DNA of 64,000 nucleotides, taken from NCBI RefSeq assembly GCF_011758645.1, contig NZ_JAAMOZ010000002.1, positions 186,001-250,000 on the forward strand. The letters run 5' to 3'. Position 1 is the stretch's first letter, and each line of letters begins with the position of its first letter. The translations under genes were made by a program, and so were the position numbers. Positions 12,425-21,110 of this stretch are shown piece after piece. This DNA is from Brooklawnia cerclae (GTDB taxonomy: Bacteria > Actinomycetota > Actinomycetes > Propionibacteriales > Propionibacteriaceae). The notes under the pieces are model-generated. The model was given only the letters and a program-made list of their open reading frames with translations, did no database searches and was not told the origin of the DNA.

Positions 12425-13933
12425 TCAGTAGGCGAATGACAGGGGTGCGTCGGCGTCCCTGGTGATCTCCGGGACGACCACGGTCTCGGGCAGCCCCTTG
12501 GCGATGAAGTAGAAGAACAGCCGCAGGACGATGACCGCGATGATGCCGTACACGGCCGTGAACGCGATCATGCTCGCGAGCACCTCCCCGAAGCTGACGG
12601 TCGGGGAGACCGCCGTCCACGTGGGCAGGACCCCCATGACGATCCAGGGCTGGCGTCCCATCTCGGTCAGGATCCAGCCGAACGAGTTGGCCAGCAGCGG
12701 CAGGAACGGCAGCACGCCCATCAGCACCTGCCACGGGCGGTTGGCCGGCGGCACGTGGCCCTTGCGGGTGTACCAGAGCACCGCCAGGGCGAGCAGCATG
12801 CCGAGGGTGCCGAGCCCGATCATCAGCCGGAAGCTGTAGAAGGACACCATGACGTTGGGCACGGGGTCGACCGACAGTTCCGACAACTCGCTGGCGAACG
12901 TCTCCTGCAACTCGGTGCGAGTGCCGTCGTAGGCGGAGTAGCCGTCGGCCAGGTATTCGTCGGTGAGGTCGTTGATGCCCTTGACCTCGGCGTTGGGGTC
13001 GTTGAAGGCCAGGAACGACAACACGTAGGGAACTTCCCAGCTGAACACCTTCGTCACATGTGTGATGCCCTGCTCGTCGCGTTCCTGTGTGTAGACGCCC
13101 ACGATCGCGAACCCGGCTGACGTCGAGGTGTCGAGATGGCCCTCGGACGCCGCCAGTTTCATCGGTTGCAGGCGGCTTTCCACCTGGGCCTGTGCGTGGC
13201 CCGAAGCGAACACCACGATGGACGCCGCCAGCAGCACCCACGCTCCGAGCTTGGCCACGTTGCGCCAGGCGTCGGCGTCCGGATGCGAGGTTCCCTCGGG
13301 GGCCGACTTCGCGACCTTTGCCAGCTTCCATCCGCCGACACCTGCGAGCAGGGCACCGGCCACCATGAAGCTCGCGCCGATCTGGTGGGGGAAGGTGACC
13401 AGGAAGAACGGGTTCGTGAGCAGCGCACCGAAGTCGGTGAGTTCGGCGCGGCCGTTGACATAGGTGGCGCCGACCGGGTTCTGCATGAAGCAGTTCGCCG
13501 CGAGGATGAAGATGGCCGAGATCGTGGTTCCGAGCGCCGCGAGGTACATCATGGCGTTGTGGACGCCGCGGGGCAGCTTGTCCCAGCCGAAGATCCACAG
13601 CCCGATGAAGGTGGATTCGAGGAAGAAGGCGACGAGAGCCTCGAGGGCCAGGGGAGCGCCGAAGATGTCGCCGACGAACCGCGAATACTCCGACCAGTTC
13701 ATGCCGAACTGGAACTCCTGGACGATGCCTGTGACCACACCTGCGGCGAAGTTGATCAGGAACAGCTTGGAGAAGAACTTCGTGAGACGCAGCCAGTCGT
13801 CGTTCTTCGTGCGCAGCCACAGCGTCTGCATCACGGCGACCATCCAGCTGGTCCCAATGGTCATGGGCACAAAGAAGAAGTGATAGACAGTCGTGATCCC
13901 GAACTGCCAGCGCGCGAGAACCTGTGCGTCCAT
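12425..13933 (-). CDS. cydA: Cytochrome bd oxidase subunit I
   Basis: A 502-residue haem-bearing subunit. The start at 13933 (MDAQVLARWQFGITTVYHFF) matches the family, and His18 in TVYHFF is the expected haem b595 ligand. A second haem-region histidine lies in VTFPHQIGASF, and the conserved GRQPW motif occurs late in the chain. In-frame sequence upstream of 13933 is Arg/Pro-rich and not part of the protein. This is the first gene of cydABDC. Its promoter region contains a near-perfect copy of the palindrome found at the CstR-regulated genes at 59-62 kb (see 13978). Confidence 0.96.
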   Translation of the reverse strand: MDAQVLARWQFGITTVYHFFFVPMTIGTSWMVAVMQTLWLRTKNDDWLRLTKFFSKLFLINFAAGVVTGIVQEFQFGMNWSEYSRFVGDIFGAPLALEALVAFFLESTFIGLWIFGWDKLPRGVHNAMMYLAALGTTISAIFILAANCFMQNPVGATYVNGRAELTDFGALLTNPFFLVTFPHQIGASFMVAGALLAGVGGWKLAKVAKSAPEGTSHPDADAWRNVAKLGAWVLLAASIVVFASGHAQAQVESRLQPMKLAASEGHLDTSTSAGFAIVGVYTQERDEQGITHVTKVFSWEVPYVLSFLAFNDPNAEVKGINDLTDEYLADGYSAYDGTRTELQETFASELSELSVDPVPNVMVSFYSFRLMIGLGTLGMLLALAVLWYTRKGHVPPANRPWQVLMGVLPFLPLLANSFGWILTEMGRQPWIVMGVLPTWTAVSPTVSFGEVLASMIAFTAVYGIIAVIVLRLFFYFIAKGLPETVVVPEITRDADAPLSFAY

Positions 13934-13977
13934 GGCGCGAACACTACACCGGTCGAGACCCTTGTGGACACCACAGT

Positions 13978-13993
13978 ATGCCCCCGGGGGTAA
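13978..13993. promoter_or_regulatory. CstR-like operator in front of cydA
   Basis: ATGCCCCCGGGGGTAA matches the 16-bp palindrome at 61534 in 14 of 16 positions and lies 45 nt upstream of the cydA ATG. A second inverted repeat, TGTGG-ACA-CCACA, follows at 13963-13975. No Rex-type TTGTGA-N6-TCACAA box was seen here. Confidence 0.55.
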
Positions 13994-14106
13994 GGGGCGA
14001 TGGGGGCGTGTGGTATACGGCTGATATAGCCTACTGAATCGACGCCGCCGTCGCCCGGCGATCGGCCGAGTGGTGGCACCCTGCCGCCCGGATTCCCCAC
14101 CCGTGG

Positions 14107-14247
14107 CCCGCGCCTCCGGCGTGTGGTTCGCGTTTCCCGCGAATCTTCCGTGATTCCCGCGGGTGCTGTGTGTTCCCGCGGGTGATGTGTGGCCCGCGTA
14201 AAGAGCTACGGCCCGCGTGAATACAGGCGGCCCGCCTGAGCCGGGCC
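14107..14247. repeat. Degenerate tandem array, about 19-bp period, CCCGCG core (copy A)
   Basis: CCCGCG cores begin at 14136, 14156, 14175, 14193, 14212 and 14231, with a further one at 14107; spacing is 18-20 bp after the first. It fills most of the cydA-bioY gap. About 86 bp (14154-14240) align at roughly three-quarters identity with 48716-48802 near tRNA-Ser, so this is a dispersed family and not local slippage. Confidence 0.7.
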
Positions 14248-14291
14248 GGGGCGGGGCGGTGGGTGCCGCGGGAGGCGTGGGTGGGGACGGA

Positions 14292-14306
14292 TCTAACGGT
14301 GTTAGA
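14292..14306. promoter_or_regulatory. Candidate BioQ-type biotin operator
   Basis: TCTAAC-GGT-GTTAGA, a perfect inverted repeat with a 3-bp spacer, 47 bp upstream of the bioY ATG. The half-site spacing matches the actinobacterial BioQ (TetR-family) motif TGAAC-N3-GTTAC. Assignment is by similarity of form and by the biotin-transport genes behind it. Confidence 0.5.
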
Positions 14307-14352
14307 GTCTTTCTCCGAGAGGGGCGCTCGCCCCGGAAAGGGACTCGCAACC

Positions 14353-15051
14353 ATGCCCACGAACGCACCCGCCGCCGGTGCGGCCGGCAAGCGGAACGGT
14401 TTCACCGCCCGCGACCTCGCCCTCGTCGCCGTCTTCGCAGGGGTGACCGCAGCCCTCGGCCTCGTCCCCCCGATCTACACGCCGTTCTCGCCGGTGCAGA
14501 TCACCGCACAGAACCTCGGCGTCATGCTCGCCGGGGCCATCCTCGGTGGACGCCGGGCCTTCGCGTCCCAGGCCTTGTTCCTCGCCCTGGTGGCCCTCGG
14601 GTTGCCACTCCTGTCGGGTGGACGCGGGGGCATCGGCGTCTTCGCCGGCATCACGTGGGGCTTCCTCATCGGTTACGCGGTCGTCGCCGGGCTGCTCGGC
14701 TGGGTCACCTACCGGGTGGGCGCGCCCTACTCGCTGTGGAAGGGCCTCATCATCAACCTGATCTTCGGGTTGCCCGTGACGTACGCCTTCGGCATCCCCG
14801 GCATGATGATCTCGGGTCACCTGACCCTCGCGCAGGCCGTGGCCGGCAATCTCCCCTTCCTGCCGGGCGACGCGATCAAGGCCGTGGTCGCCGCGGTGGT
14901 CGCGAAGGGCGTCCACACCGCATACCCGGGCCTGCTCCCCTGGCGCGGCCGGAAGGCGCCGGTGCCGCAGGAGACCCCTTCGCAGGAGACCCCGGGATCA
15001 GGTGAGGTCGCGGCGACCCTGAGTGGGGATGGCGCCGTCGGCCATGAGTGA
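14353..15051 (+). CDS. bioY: Biotin ECF transporter substrate-binding component BioY
   Basis: A 232-residue S-component membrane protein that captures biotin. About six hydrophobic segments are visible. Family motifs include TAALGLVPPIYTPFSPVQITAQNLGVMLAGAILGGRRA (near residues 29-66), the loop GGRGGI, and NLPFLPGDAIKA near the C-terminus. The start at 14353 is chosen over an upstream in-frame ATG because of the GAAAGGGA Shine-Dalgarno and the normal length. It overlaps bioM by 8 bp. Biotin demand is expected to be high in propionate-forming actinobacteria, which need biotin for transcarboxylase (established knowledge). Confidence 0.93.
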   Translation: MPTNAPAAGAAGKRNGFTARDLALVAVFAGVTAALGLVPPIYTPFSPVQITAQNLGVMLAGAILGGRRAFASQALFLALVALGLPLLSGGRGGIGVFAGITWGFLIGYAVVAGLLGWVTYRVGAPYSLWKGLIINLIFGLPVTYAFGIPGMMISGHLTLAQAVAGNLPFLPGDAIKAVVAAVVAKGVHTAYPGLLPWRGRKAPVPQETPSQETPGSGEVAATLSGDGAVGHE

Positions 15052-15790
15052 GGCGGTCCGCATCGAGGCCGAAGGGGTCAGCCACGTCTACGGCCAGGGT
15101 GGCCCCCAGGCCCGTGAGGTGCTGCACGACATCACCGTCAGCCTCGAGCAGCGGCGCATCGGAGTGATCGGGCACAACGGATCGGGCAAGTCGACCTTCG
15201 TCCGCATGCTCGACGCCCTGCACGTACCGACGCAGGGAACCATTCGGGTGGACGGGCTCGACACCGCGACCCGCGCCCGCGACGTGCGCCGTATGACCGG
15301 CTTCCTGTTCACCGATCCCGACAGTCAGATCATCATGCCGACCGTGGCCGAGGACGTGGCCTTCGGGCTGCGCAAGTCGAGCCTGTCGAAGGCCGAGATC
15401 GCCGCGCGTGTGGATGACACGCTGGCGCGTTTCGGCCTGGCCGGGCATCGTGATCATCCCGCCCACCTGCTGTCGGGGGGGCAGAAACAACTGCTGGCAC
15501 TCGCCTCGGTGCTCATCACCTCGCCGCGGCTCATCGTGATGGACGAGCCCACCACCCTGCTCGACCTGCGCAACGCCCGGCAGATCGGCCGGGTGATCGG
15601 CGACCTGCCGCAGACGGTCGTCCTCGCCACCCACCACCTCGATCTGCTGCGCGACTTCGACCGGGTGCTGGTGTTCGACGGGGGACGAGTGGTCGCCGAC
15701 GGCACGCCCGGCGAGGCCGTCGCCGCCTACCAGGAACTCATGGACGCCGACCCCGACGGGGACCTTCCTGGGGCCAGGACCGGGGTCTGA
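15044..15790 (+). CDS. bioM: Biotin ECF transporter ATPase BioM
   Basis: A 248-residue cytoplasmic ABC ATPase that energises biotin uptake. It shows Walker A GHNGSGKST, Q-loop DPDSQIIMPTVAEDVAFG, signature LLSGGQKQLLALASVL, and Walker B LIVMDEPTTLLDL. The Q-helix after DPDSQ is the form seen in ECF ATPases. The ATG lies inside the end of bioY, giving translational coupling. Only one ATPase gene is present, as is usual for the dedicated BioMNY system. Confidence 0.92.
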   Translation: MSEAVRIEAEGVSHVYGQGGPQAREVLHDITVSLEQRRIGVIGHNGSGKSTFVRMLDALHVPTQGTIRVDGLDTATRARDVRRMTGFLFTDPDSQIIMPTVAEDVAFGLRKSSLSKAEIAARVDDTLARFGLAGHRDHPAHLLSGGQKQLLALASVLITSPRLIVMDEPTTLLDLRNARQIGRVIGDLPQTVVLATHHLDLLRDFDRVLVFDGGRVVADGTPGEAVAAYQELMDADPDGDLPGARTGV

Positions 15791-15791
15791 G

Positions 15792-16406
15792 GTGCTCGGG
15801 GCCAGCACGCTCGGCCTGTTCCGCCCGGGCACTTCGCCGCTTCACCGCCTCCCGGCGGCGGTCAAGCTCGCCGCCCTGGTGCTGCTCGGGATCGCCTCGG
15901 TGTGGCTTCAGCGGGAATGGTGGCTGGTCGTCGCCGCGTTCGCCCTCGTGGGAGTCGCCTACGGGATCGCCGGATACGGTCCGTTCCTCCTGCTCCGGCA
16001 GGTACGCCCGATGGCCTGGCTCCTGGTGTTCACCGCCGCCATGAACTGGTGGACCGCCGGCTGGGAGCGTGCGATCGCGGTCACGGTGATGATCGCCGTC
16101 CTGGTGTGTGCCGCCGCGCTGGTCACCCTCACCACGCCCACGACCTCGCTGATCGACGTGGTCGTCCGGGCCGCGGCACCCCTGCGCCGCTTCGGCGTGG
16201 ACGCCGAGCGGCTCGGCCTCATCCTGTTGCTGGGCATCCGGTGCGTCCCCGTGGTCGCCGGCCTGGCGCGGGAGGTGCGCGAGGCTCAGATCGCACGGGG
16301 GGCGACCAACAGCCTGCGGGCCTTCGCGGTGCCCCTGCTCGTCCGCGCGCTGAGGGACGCGGACTCGATCGGCGAGGCGCTCATGGCCCGCGGTCTCGAC
16401 GACTGA
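15792..16406 (+). CDS. bioN: Biotin ECF transporter transmembrane component BioN (EcfT type)
   Basis: A 204-residue coupling membrane protein. The N-terminal RPGTSPLHRLPAAVKLAALVLLGIA is the EcfT signature (dedicated T-component start), and the cytoplasmic coupling helices carry AQIARGA and ALMARGLDD near the end. The GTG start lies one base after the bioM stop. It completes the bioYMN operon, which lies under the putative BioQ-like site. Confidence 0.9.
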   Translation: MLGASTLGLFRPGTSPLHRLPAAVKLAALVLLGIASVWLQREWWLVVAAFALVGVAYGIAGYGPFLLLRQVRPMAWLLVFTAAMNWWTAGWERAIAVTVMIAVLVCAAALVTLTTPTTSLIDVVVRAAAPLRRFGVDAERLGLILLLGIRCVPVVAGLAREVREAQIARGATNSLRAFAVPLLVRALRDADSIGEALMARGLDD

Positions 16407-16419
16407 GGTCGGGCCCGGC

Positions 16420-17625
16420 TCAGTTCGTGGAACTCGTCCCGAGGACGACCGGCGCTGCCTGCGCGATTCCGGCCTCGTCGGTCCACTCCAGATCCACCCG
16501 GTCGCCTGGATCGGTGGACTCCACCAACCTCAGCAACGCGTTGGCGGTCTCGACGGCAATCCCGCCGAAGGCGGTGATCGTCGAGCCGGGGGAAAGGCCC
16601 GCGACCTCGGCCGGGGATCCGGGTTGGACGTAGGTGACGGCCGGTCTGTCCGCGGCCCCGAGCGACACCCCGAGCCAGGCCGCGGGCCCGATCCTGGTGT
16701 GCTCGGTCTCGTGGCCCGCGACGATGTCGTCCACGATCTCCAGCGCGCTGCCGATGGGGATGGAGAAGGTCGTCATGTCGTTCGAGACGCGGGTGCGCCC
16801 GGCGCTGGTCATGCCGACCACCTCGGCGTCGGAGTCGAAGGTCGGGCCGCCGGAGTAGCCGGGGATGGCTCCGGCGGTCGAGCGGATCAGCCCCGACAGC
16901 GTGTCGGTTCCGTACATGCCGAAGTTGGACGGCAGGGTGACGCTCGCATCGACCGAGGTCACCGATCCGCCCGATCCGACCAGGACACCACCCCCGTCTG
17001 CGTTGCCGACGGCTGTCACCTGGTCGCCCACGGCCAGGCCGTCGTGGTCGATGGCAGCGGGCTGGAGCCCGGAGGCCCCCGCGAGTTGAAGGAGCGCGAC
17101 GTCGGCCCACATGTTGCGCCCCACAACGGTCGCGTCGTAGGTGTCACCGGTGGTGGGAACCTCGACGGTGAGCGCGAACGTGTCGGCGACCACGTGATAG
17201 TTGGTCAGGACGAGTCCCGAGTCGGTCAGGACGATGCCCGACCCCGCGCTCTCGCTGTCGGTCAGTTCACCCCAGACGAGGACGACCCCGACGCTGAGAT
17301 CAGGGGTGACGGTGACCTGATGGGTGCTCGTCGGGTTCTGCGCCGGGCGCTGGACCTGGGGCAGCGGGTGCCGGGTGATCGGCGTCGACCGATTGCTGGG
17401 GGTCGCCCCGTCCACGATCCAGGCGCCGGCGGCGCCGAGGGCGAGCGCCAGGACGATGATCGCCGCCACGACCTCCCGCCACAGGGGCACGACGGGCTGG
17501 GTGGCCGTCCGCTGCCCGGCACCGTGAACGGCCTGGAGGCTGCCCGCACCCTCGCCACCCCACGGCTGACCCTGCGGGGCCGGCCACTGGGTCGGCGCCT
17601 GCCAGCCGGTCGGCTGCTGTGACAT
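16420..17625 (-). CDS. Membrane-anchored trypsin-like serine protease with PDZ domain (HtrA/DegP type)
   Basis: A 401-residue protein. Residues 1-45 are Gln/Pro/Trp-rich and cytoplasmic, one transmembrane helix follows (about 48-71), then an extracytoplasmic trypsin-like domain and a C-terminal PDZ domain that begins around residue 315. The catalytic triad is visible: His in LTNYHVV (about 143), Asp in ADVALLQL (about 175), and Ser in GYSGGPT (about 257). The usual GNSGGP reads GYSGGP here, a mild departure. It probably acts in surface protein quality control. It is convergent with bioN, 13 bp away. Confidence 0.86.
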   Translation of the reverse strand: MSQQPTGWQAPTQWPAPQGQPWGGEGAGSLQAVHGAGQRTATQPVVPLWREVVAAIIVLALALGAAGAWIVDGATPSNRSTPITRHPLPQVQRPAQNPTSTHQVTVTPDLSVGVVLVWGELTDSESAGSGIVLTDSGLVLTNYHVVADTFALTVEVPTTGDTYDATVVGRNMWADVALLQLAGASGLQPAAIDHDGLAVGDQVTAVGNADGGGVLVGSGGSVTSVDASVTLPSNFGMYGTDTLSGLIRSTAGAIPGYSGGPTFDSDAEVVGMTSAGRTRVSNDMTTFSIPIGSALEIVDDIVAGHETEHTRIGPAAWLGVSLGAADRPAVTYVQPGSPAEVAGLSPGSTITAFGGIAVETANALLRLVESTDPGDRVDLEWTDEAGIAQAAPVVLGTSSTN

Positions 17626-17856
17626 GTGGGGCTCCTTGCGACGGTGCGCTCAGTCTATTCCCGCCCGCCGAAGATCCGAGCTCGTGAAGCGGCGACGCGC
17701 CTGCCCAGGGGCCGACCTGGACAGTCCCCGCGTCCCGGTGGCCGCGGCGGGTATCGTCTGATCGGCGATGCCGCGAGAACGCGATCGGCGGACGAGCCCG
17801 GTGACGAGCACACCCCGGGTCGTCCGCCCGGAAGCCGGTACCGGAAGGGCAGTGCG

Positions 17857-18690
17857 ATGACGATCAATTTCGGGGCCCGTGGCCACGATGTGACGTGGGC
17901 GAGGACGCCGGAGGAACTGGCGGACGGGCTGGCAGGTTACGGCGTGCACAATGTGCAGCTGGCGCTCGGCAGATCCTTCCCGGCGCTGAGCGGCGGCGGG
18001 CAGGTCAACCCGGGCATGGGTGCCTATTTCCGGCGGGTGATGGCCGACCGTGGCGTCCAGATCGCGGTGATGGGTTGCTACAGCAACATCATCGATCCGG
18101 ACCCCGAGCGGCGGGCCGGGGTGCTCGCGACGTTCGAGGCGTACCTCCGCAACGCCCGCCATTTCGGCGCTCCGATCGTGGCGACCGAGACGGGGACCGT
18201 CAACCGGGAGGGCTTCGCCTACACGACGGCGAACTTCACCGACGACGTGTACGCGGAGACCGCGAGGGTCGTGAGGCGGCTCGTCGAGTACGGCGAGCGC
18301 GTCGGCACGATCGTCGGCATCGAGCCGGGGGTCAACCATCCGATCCACGACCTCGATCGTGTCGAGCAGCTTCTCGGCGACGTCGACTCCCCGTTCCTGG
18401 GCATCGTCCTCGACCCCACGGCGCTCCTCGACCCTCACGCGCCCACCGATCCGGCCGCCATGACGGACGAGGCGTTCGATCGCTTCGGCGACCGGATCGT
18501 CGCCGTCCACGTCGACGACTACCGTCTCGAGGAGGGAAAGGTCGTGCGCTGCGACATCGACGAGGGTGTCCTCCCCGTGGGCAGCATCCTGTCGACCGTC
18601 AGCGCACGCAGGCCGCATCTGGTGGTCGTCATGGAGGAGACCACGAACCAGGCCATCGCGAGGGCGGTCGACCGATACGGGAGCCTGTGA
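17857..18690 (+). CDS. Sugar phosphate isomerase/epimerase (xylose isomerase-like TIM barrel)
   Basis: A 277-residue AP-endonuclease-2/xylose isomerase-fold protein. Metal-ligand motifs of the superfamily can be traced: ATETG (about residue 110), GIEPGVNHPIHD (about 156), GIVLDPTALLDP and VAVHVDD. The substrate is not identifiable. The start at 17857 follows a GGAAGGGCAG Shine-Dalgarno; an earlier in-frame ATG adds about 77 low-complexity residues. It stands next to the AraC regulator and uronate genes and may belong to the same sugar pathway (inference). Confidence 0.8.
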   Translation: MTINFGARGHDVTWARTPEELADGLAGYGVHNVQLALGRSFPALSGGGQVNPGMGAYFRRVMADRGVQIAVMGCYSNIIDPDPERRAGVLATFEAYLRNARHFGAPIVATETGTVNREGFAYTTANFTDDVYAETARVVRRLVEYGERVGTIVGIEPGVNHPIHDLDRVEQLLGDVDSPFLGIVLDPTALLDPHAPTDPAAMTDEAFDRFGDRIVAVHVDDYRLEEGKVVRCDIDEGVLPVGSILSTVSARRPHLVVVMEETTNQAIARAVDRYGSL

Positions 18691-18730
18691 GGGTGCCGGA
18701 GCTGGCGCACCCGGGGTTTCCGCGTGCGCG

Positions 18731-19657
18731 TCACCGCGTCGAGGTCTCGTCGGGTCGCGGGGTGCCGGGGTCGGCGTCCGGACCGATATCGGTGAAATGG
18801 ACGATGTCGGGATTGCGGCTCCGCCGGATGAACTCCTTGGTCGTCATGTCGAACTCCTGTTTGAAGCAGCGCAGGAAGTGCGTATAGGACGAGAACCCGC
18901 ACATGCGGTAGACGCTCTGGGCGCTCCCGTAGGCGGTGAGAAGGTCCTTGCTGTGCAGGAGCCTCTTCTTGAGGGTGTACTCGTGAAGGTTGAGCCCGGT
19001 GCTCTTCTTGAACTCGCGGGACAGGTAGTACTTGTTCACGAAGAACGCCTTGGCGATCGTGTCGAGCGACAGATCGGCGTCCAGGTTGTCGCCCACGTGG
19101 TCCATGACCGCGGCGACCAGTGACGACACGGGGCGGTTGTAGGGCACGACGTCCTTGTCGGAGCCGAGGAATGCCTGGTTGAGCAGGATCATGAACTCGA
19201 TGAAGTGGTTCTCGTAGAGCAGGTCCGAGCCGAAGTCGTCCTCCTGGTGCTCGTCCAGGCGCGTGATCTGTGAGCGGAGCCACGTCGGATCGACGCGGAT
19301 CACATGGCTCGCGGGCTTGCCGTTCTTGGCGAAGCATGCGTTGAGGTCCGACCTGCCGGTCGAGCGGGCCGCCAGGAACTCCTCTCTCACATGGACATAG
19401 GCGCGCTCGTAATAGGCGCTGGATTGTTTGACGATGTTGTGCAGGTCGTTCCTGTGGACGAGCGTCACGGTTCCGGGCTCCGTCGGATATTCATTTCCGC
19501 CCAGATGAAAGACGCCGGTCCCTTCGAGAACGCAGTTTATCTCGTGGAAATCGTGATAGTGAAGGCTGGCGTGCTCGACCACGGCATGGTCGACGTGGTA
19601 GATCTCGAAGCGGTTGGAGATCAGTGTGTTCACGATCACCGCGCGTCGTTGCATCAT
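18731..19657 (-). CDS. AraC-family transcriptional regulator
   Basis: A 308-residue regulator with an N-terminal cupin-type sensing domain (HYHDFHEINCVLEGTGVFHLGG) and two C-terminal helix-turn-helix motifs (LDTIAKAFFVNKYYLSREFKKSTG and AYGSAQSVYRMCGFSSYTHFLRCFKQEF). Start 19657 is set by GGAGGGG eight bases upstream; in-frame sequence further upstream is not conserved in character. It is divergent from the GH88/105 gene across a 279-bp gap, the usual arrangement for a local activator of a sugar operon. Confidence 0.88.
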   Translation of the reverse strand: MMQRRAVIVNTLISNRFEIYHVDHAVVEHASLHYHDFHEINCVLEGTGVFHLGGNEYPTEPGTVTLVHRNDLHNIVKQSSAYYERAYVHVREEFLAARSTGRSDLNACFAKNGKPASHVIRVDPTWLRSQITRLDEHQEDDFGSDLLYENHFIEFMILLNQAFLGSDKDVVPYNRPVSSLVAAVMDHVGDNLDADLSLDTIAKAFFVNKYYLSREFKKSTGLNLHEYTLKKRLLHSKDLLTAYGSAQSVYRMCGFSSYTHFLRCFKQEFDMTTKEFIRRSRNPDIVHFTDIGPDADPGTPRPDETSTR

Positions 19658-19770
19658 GGCACATCCCCTCCGTGGCCTTGCGGGAAAGATAGCACCGCGG
19701 CGGGCTCGGGCCCGGCAAGCGTCCCCACGCGCGCGGACGAACCGGCGGACGAGACGAGATTCCTTGTTCG

Positions 19771-19786
19771 CAAGCACAGATGCTTG
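19771..19786. promoter_or_regulatory. Inverted repeat in the araC-type/GH88-105 divergent region
   Basis: CAAGCA-CAGA-TGCTTG, a perfect 6-bp inverted repeat 114 bp from the AraC start and 151 bp from the hydrolase start. It may be an operator for the AraC-type regulator or another factor. Position and symmetry are the only support. Confidence 0.35.
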
Positions 19787-19936
19787 GGTACGGCCGGTAT
19801 GCCTCGTTCGGGCGGTCTGCAAGAGAACATAGCTTCTGGGCAATAGCTGCTAGCTTGCACACCTACTCAGGCCACTCGGCGGTGCGTACGATCATCTCCC
19901 GGACAGGCTTCAACGATGATCCCGGGGAGAGGGAAT

Positions 19937-21037
19937 ATGCCTCACGAGAACAAGCTCACCAGAGAGCTGATCGAGCGCCGAATCGATGACATGATTTCTG
20001 ATCTGACGACGATCAGGGACGATTCAGGTGAATTCCTTCTGCGCTTTGATGACATGGTCGTCGACGACAAGAGCTGGGACGTGTGGAATTGGCCCCAGGG
20101 CGTCGGCCTGTACGGGATCTACAAGAATTACAGGATCACGAAGAACCCGATGGCACTGAAGGTCGTGCAGGACTGGTTCGACGAGGCCCTGAAAAAGGGC
20201 AGCCCGCCCAAGAACGTCAACACGATGGCACCGCTCCTGGCGATGGCATGTCTCTACGAGGAGACGGGGGACTGCCGCTACGTTCCCTACCTCGATCAGT
20301 GGGCGAAGTGGGTCATGTACGACATGCCGCGCACCCACGACAACGGCCTGCAACACATCACCTACGCGGGCCCCAACACCCAGCAACTCTGGGACGACAC
20401 CCTCATGATGACCGTGCTCCCGCTGGCCAAGATCGGCCGGCTGCTCGACCGCCCGGAGTACGTCGAGGAGGCGAAATACCAGTTCCTGGTGCACGCGAAC
20501 TACCTCATGGACCGCAGGACCGGCCTGTGGTTCCACGGATGGTCCTTCGACAGGCGCGACAACTACGCCGGAGCCCTGTGGGCCCGCGGCAACTGCTGGG
20601 TCACCATCGCCATCCCGGAGTTCCTGGACATCAGCCGCCTCAAGGCCGGTGACCCGGTCAGGGACTGGCTGGCGTCGATCCTGTCCGATCAGGTGGCCAA
20701 GCTCGCCGAACTCCAGGACGAGTCGGGCATGTGGCACACGCTGCTCGACGACCCGGCGTCGTACGTCGAGTCGTCGGCCACCGCGGGCATCGCGTACGGG
20801 CTGCTCAAGTCGGTGCACGAGCGCTACATCGACCCGAAGTACGCCGATGTGGCGCACAAGGCTGTCGCAGCGCTCGCCGAGCGGATCAACGAGTCCGGCG
20901 AGGTCCAGGACGTCTCGGTGGGAACCGGTATGGGCGAGGACCTGGACTTCTATCGGCGGATCGACAAGACGGCCATGCCGTACGGCCAGTCGCTCACGGT
21001 CCTGTGCTTCACCGAATATCTCCTCTCGTTCTGCTGA
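19937..21037 (+). CDS. Glycoside hydrolase family 88/105 (unsaturated uronyl hydrolase)
   Basis: A 366-residue (alpha/alpha)6-barrel enzyme that would remove an unsaturated uronic acid from the end of a lyase-generated oligosaccharide by hydrating the vinyl ether. Family features include WNWPQGVGLYGIYK near the start, DTLMMTVLPLAKIGRLL, HGWSFDRRDNYAGALWARGNCWV and ESSATAGIAYGLLKSV. There is no signal peptide, so it acts in the cytoplasm on imported oligosaccharides. Start 19937 has GGAGAGGG upstream. Its operon partner is the RpiB/DhuI-like isomerase 73 bp downstream. GH88 versus GH105 cannot be separated by eye. Confidence 0.82.
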   Translation: MPHENKLTRELIERRIDDMISDLTTIRDDSGEFLLRFDDMVVDDKSWDVWNWPQGVGLYGIYKNYRITKNPMALKVVQDWFDEALKKGSPPKNVNTMAPLLAMACLYEETGDCRYVPYLDQWAKWVMYDMPRTHDNGLQHITYAGPNTQQLWDDTLMMTVLPLAKIGRLLDRPEYVEEAKYQFLVHANYLMDRRTGLWFHGWSFDRRDNYAGALWARGNCWVTIAIPEFLDISRLKAGDPVRDWLASILSDQVAKLAELQDESGMWHTLLDDPASYVESSATAGIAYGLLKSVHERYIDPKYADVAHKAVAALAERINESGEVQDVSVGTGMGEDLDFYRRIDKTAMPYGQSLTVLCFTEYLLSFC

Positions 21038-21110
21038 GTCGCCGGGAGATCCCTGCTCGTCCACATCCGAAACAGTTCCGGGAAATCGGGACGGAAAGGT
21101 TCGATCGATC

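Noticed and set aside
13963-13993. Rex (NADH/NAD) operator in front of cydA
   Set aside because: The expected TTGTGA-N6-TCACAA pattern is absent; only TGTGG-ACA-CCACA is seen, with different arms and spacing.
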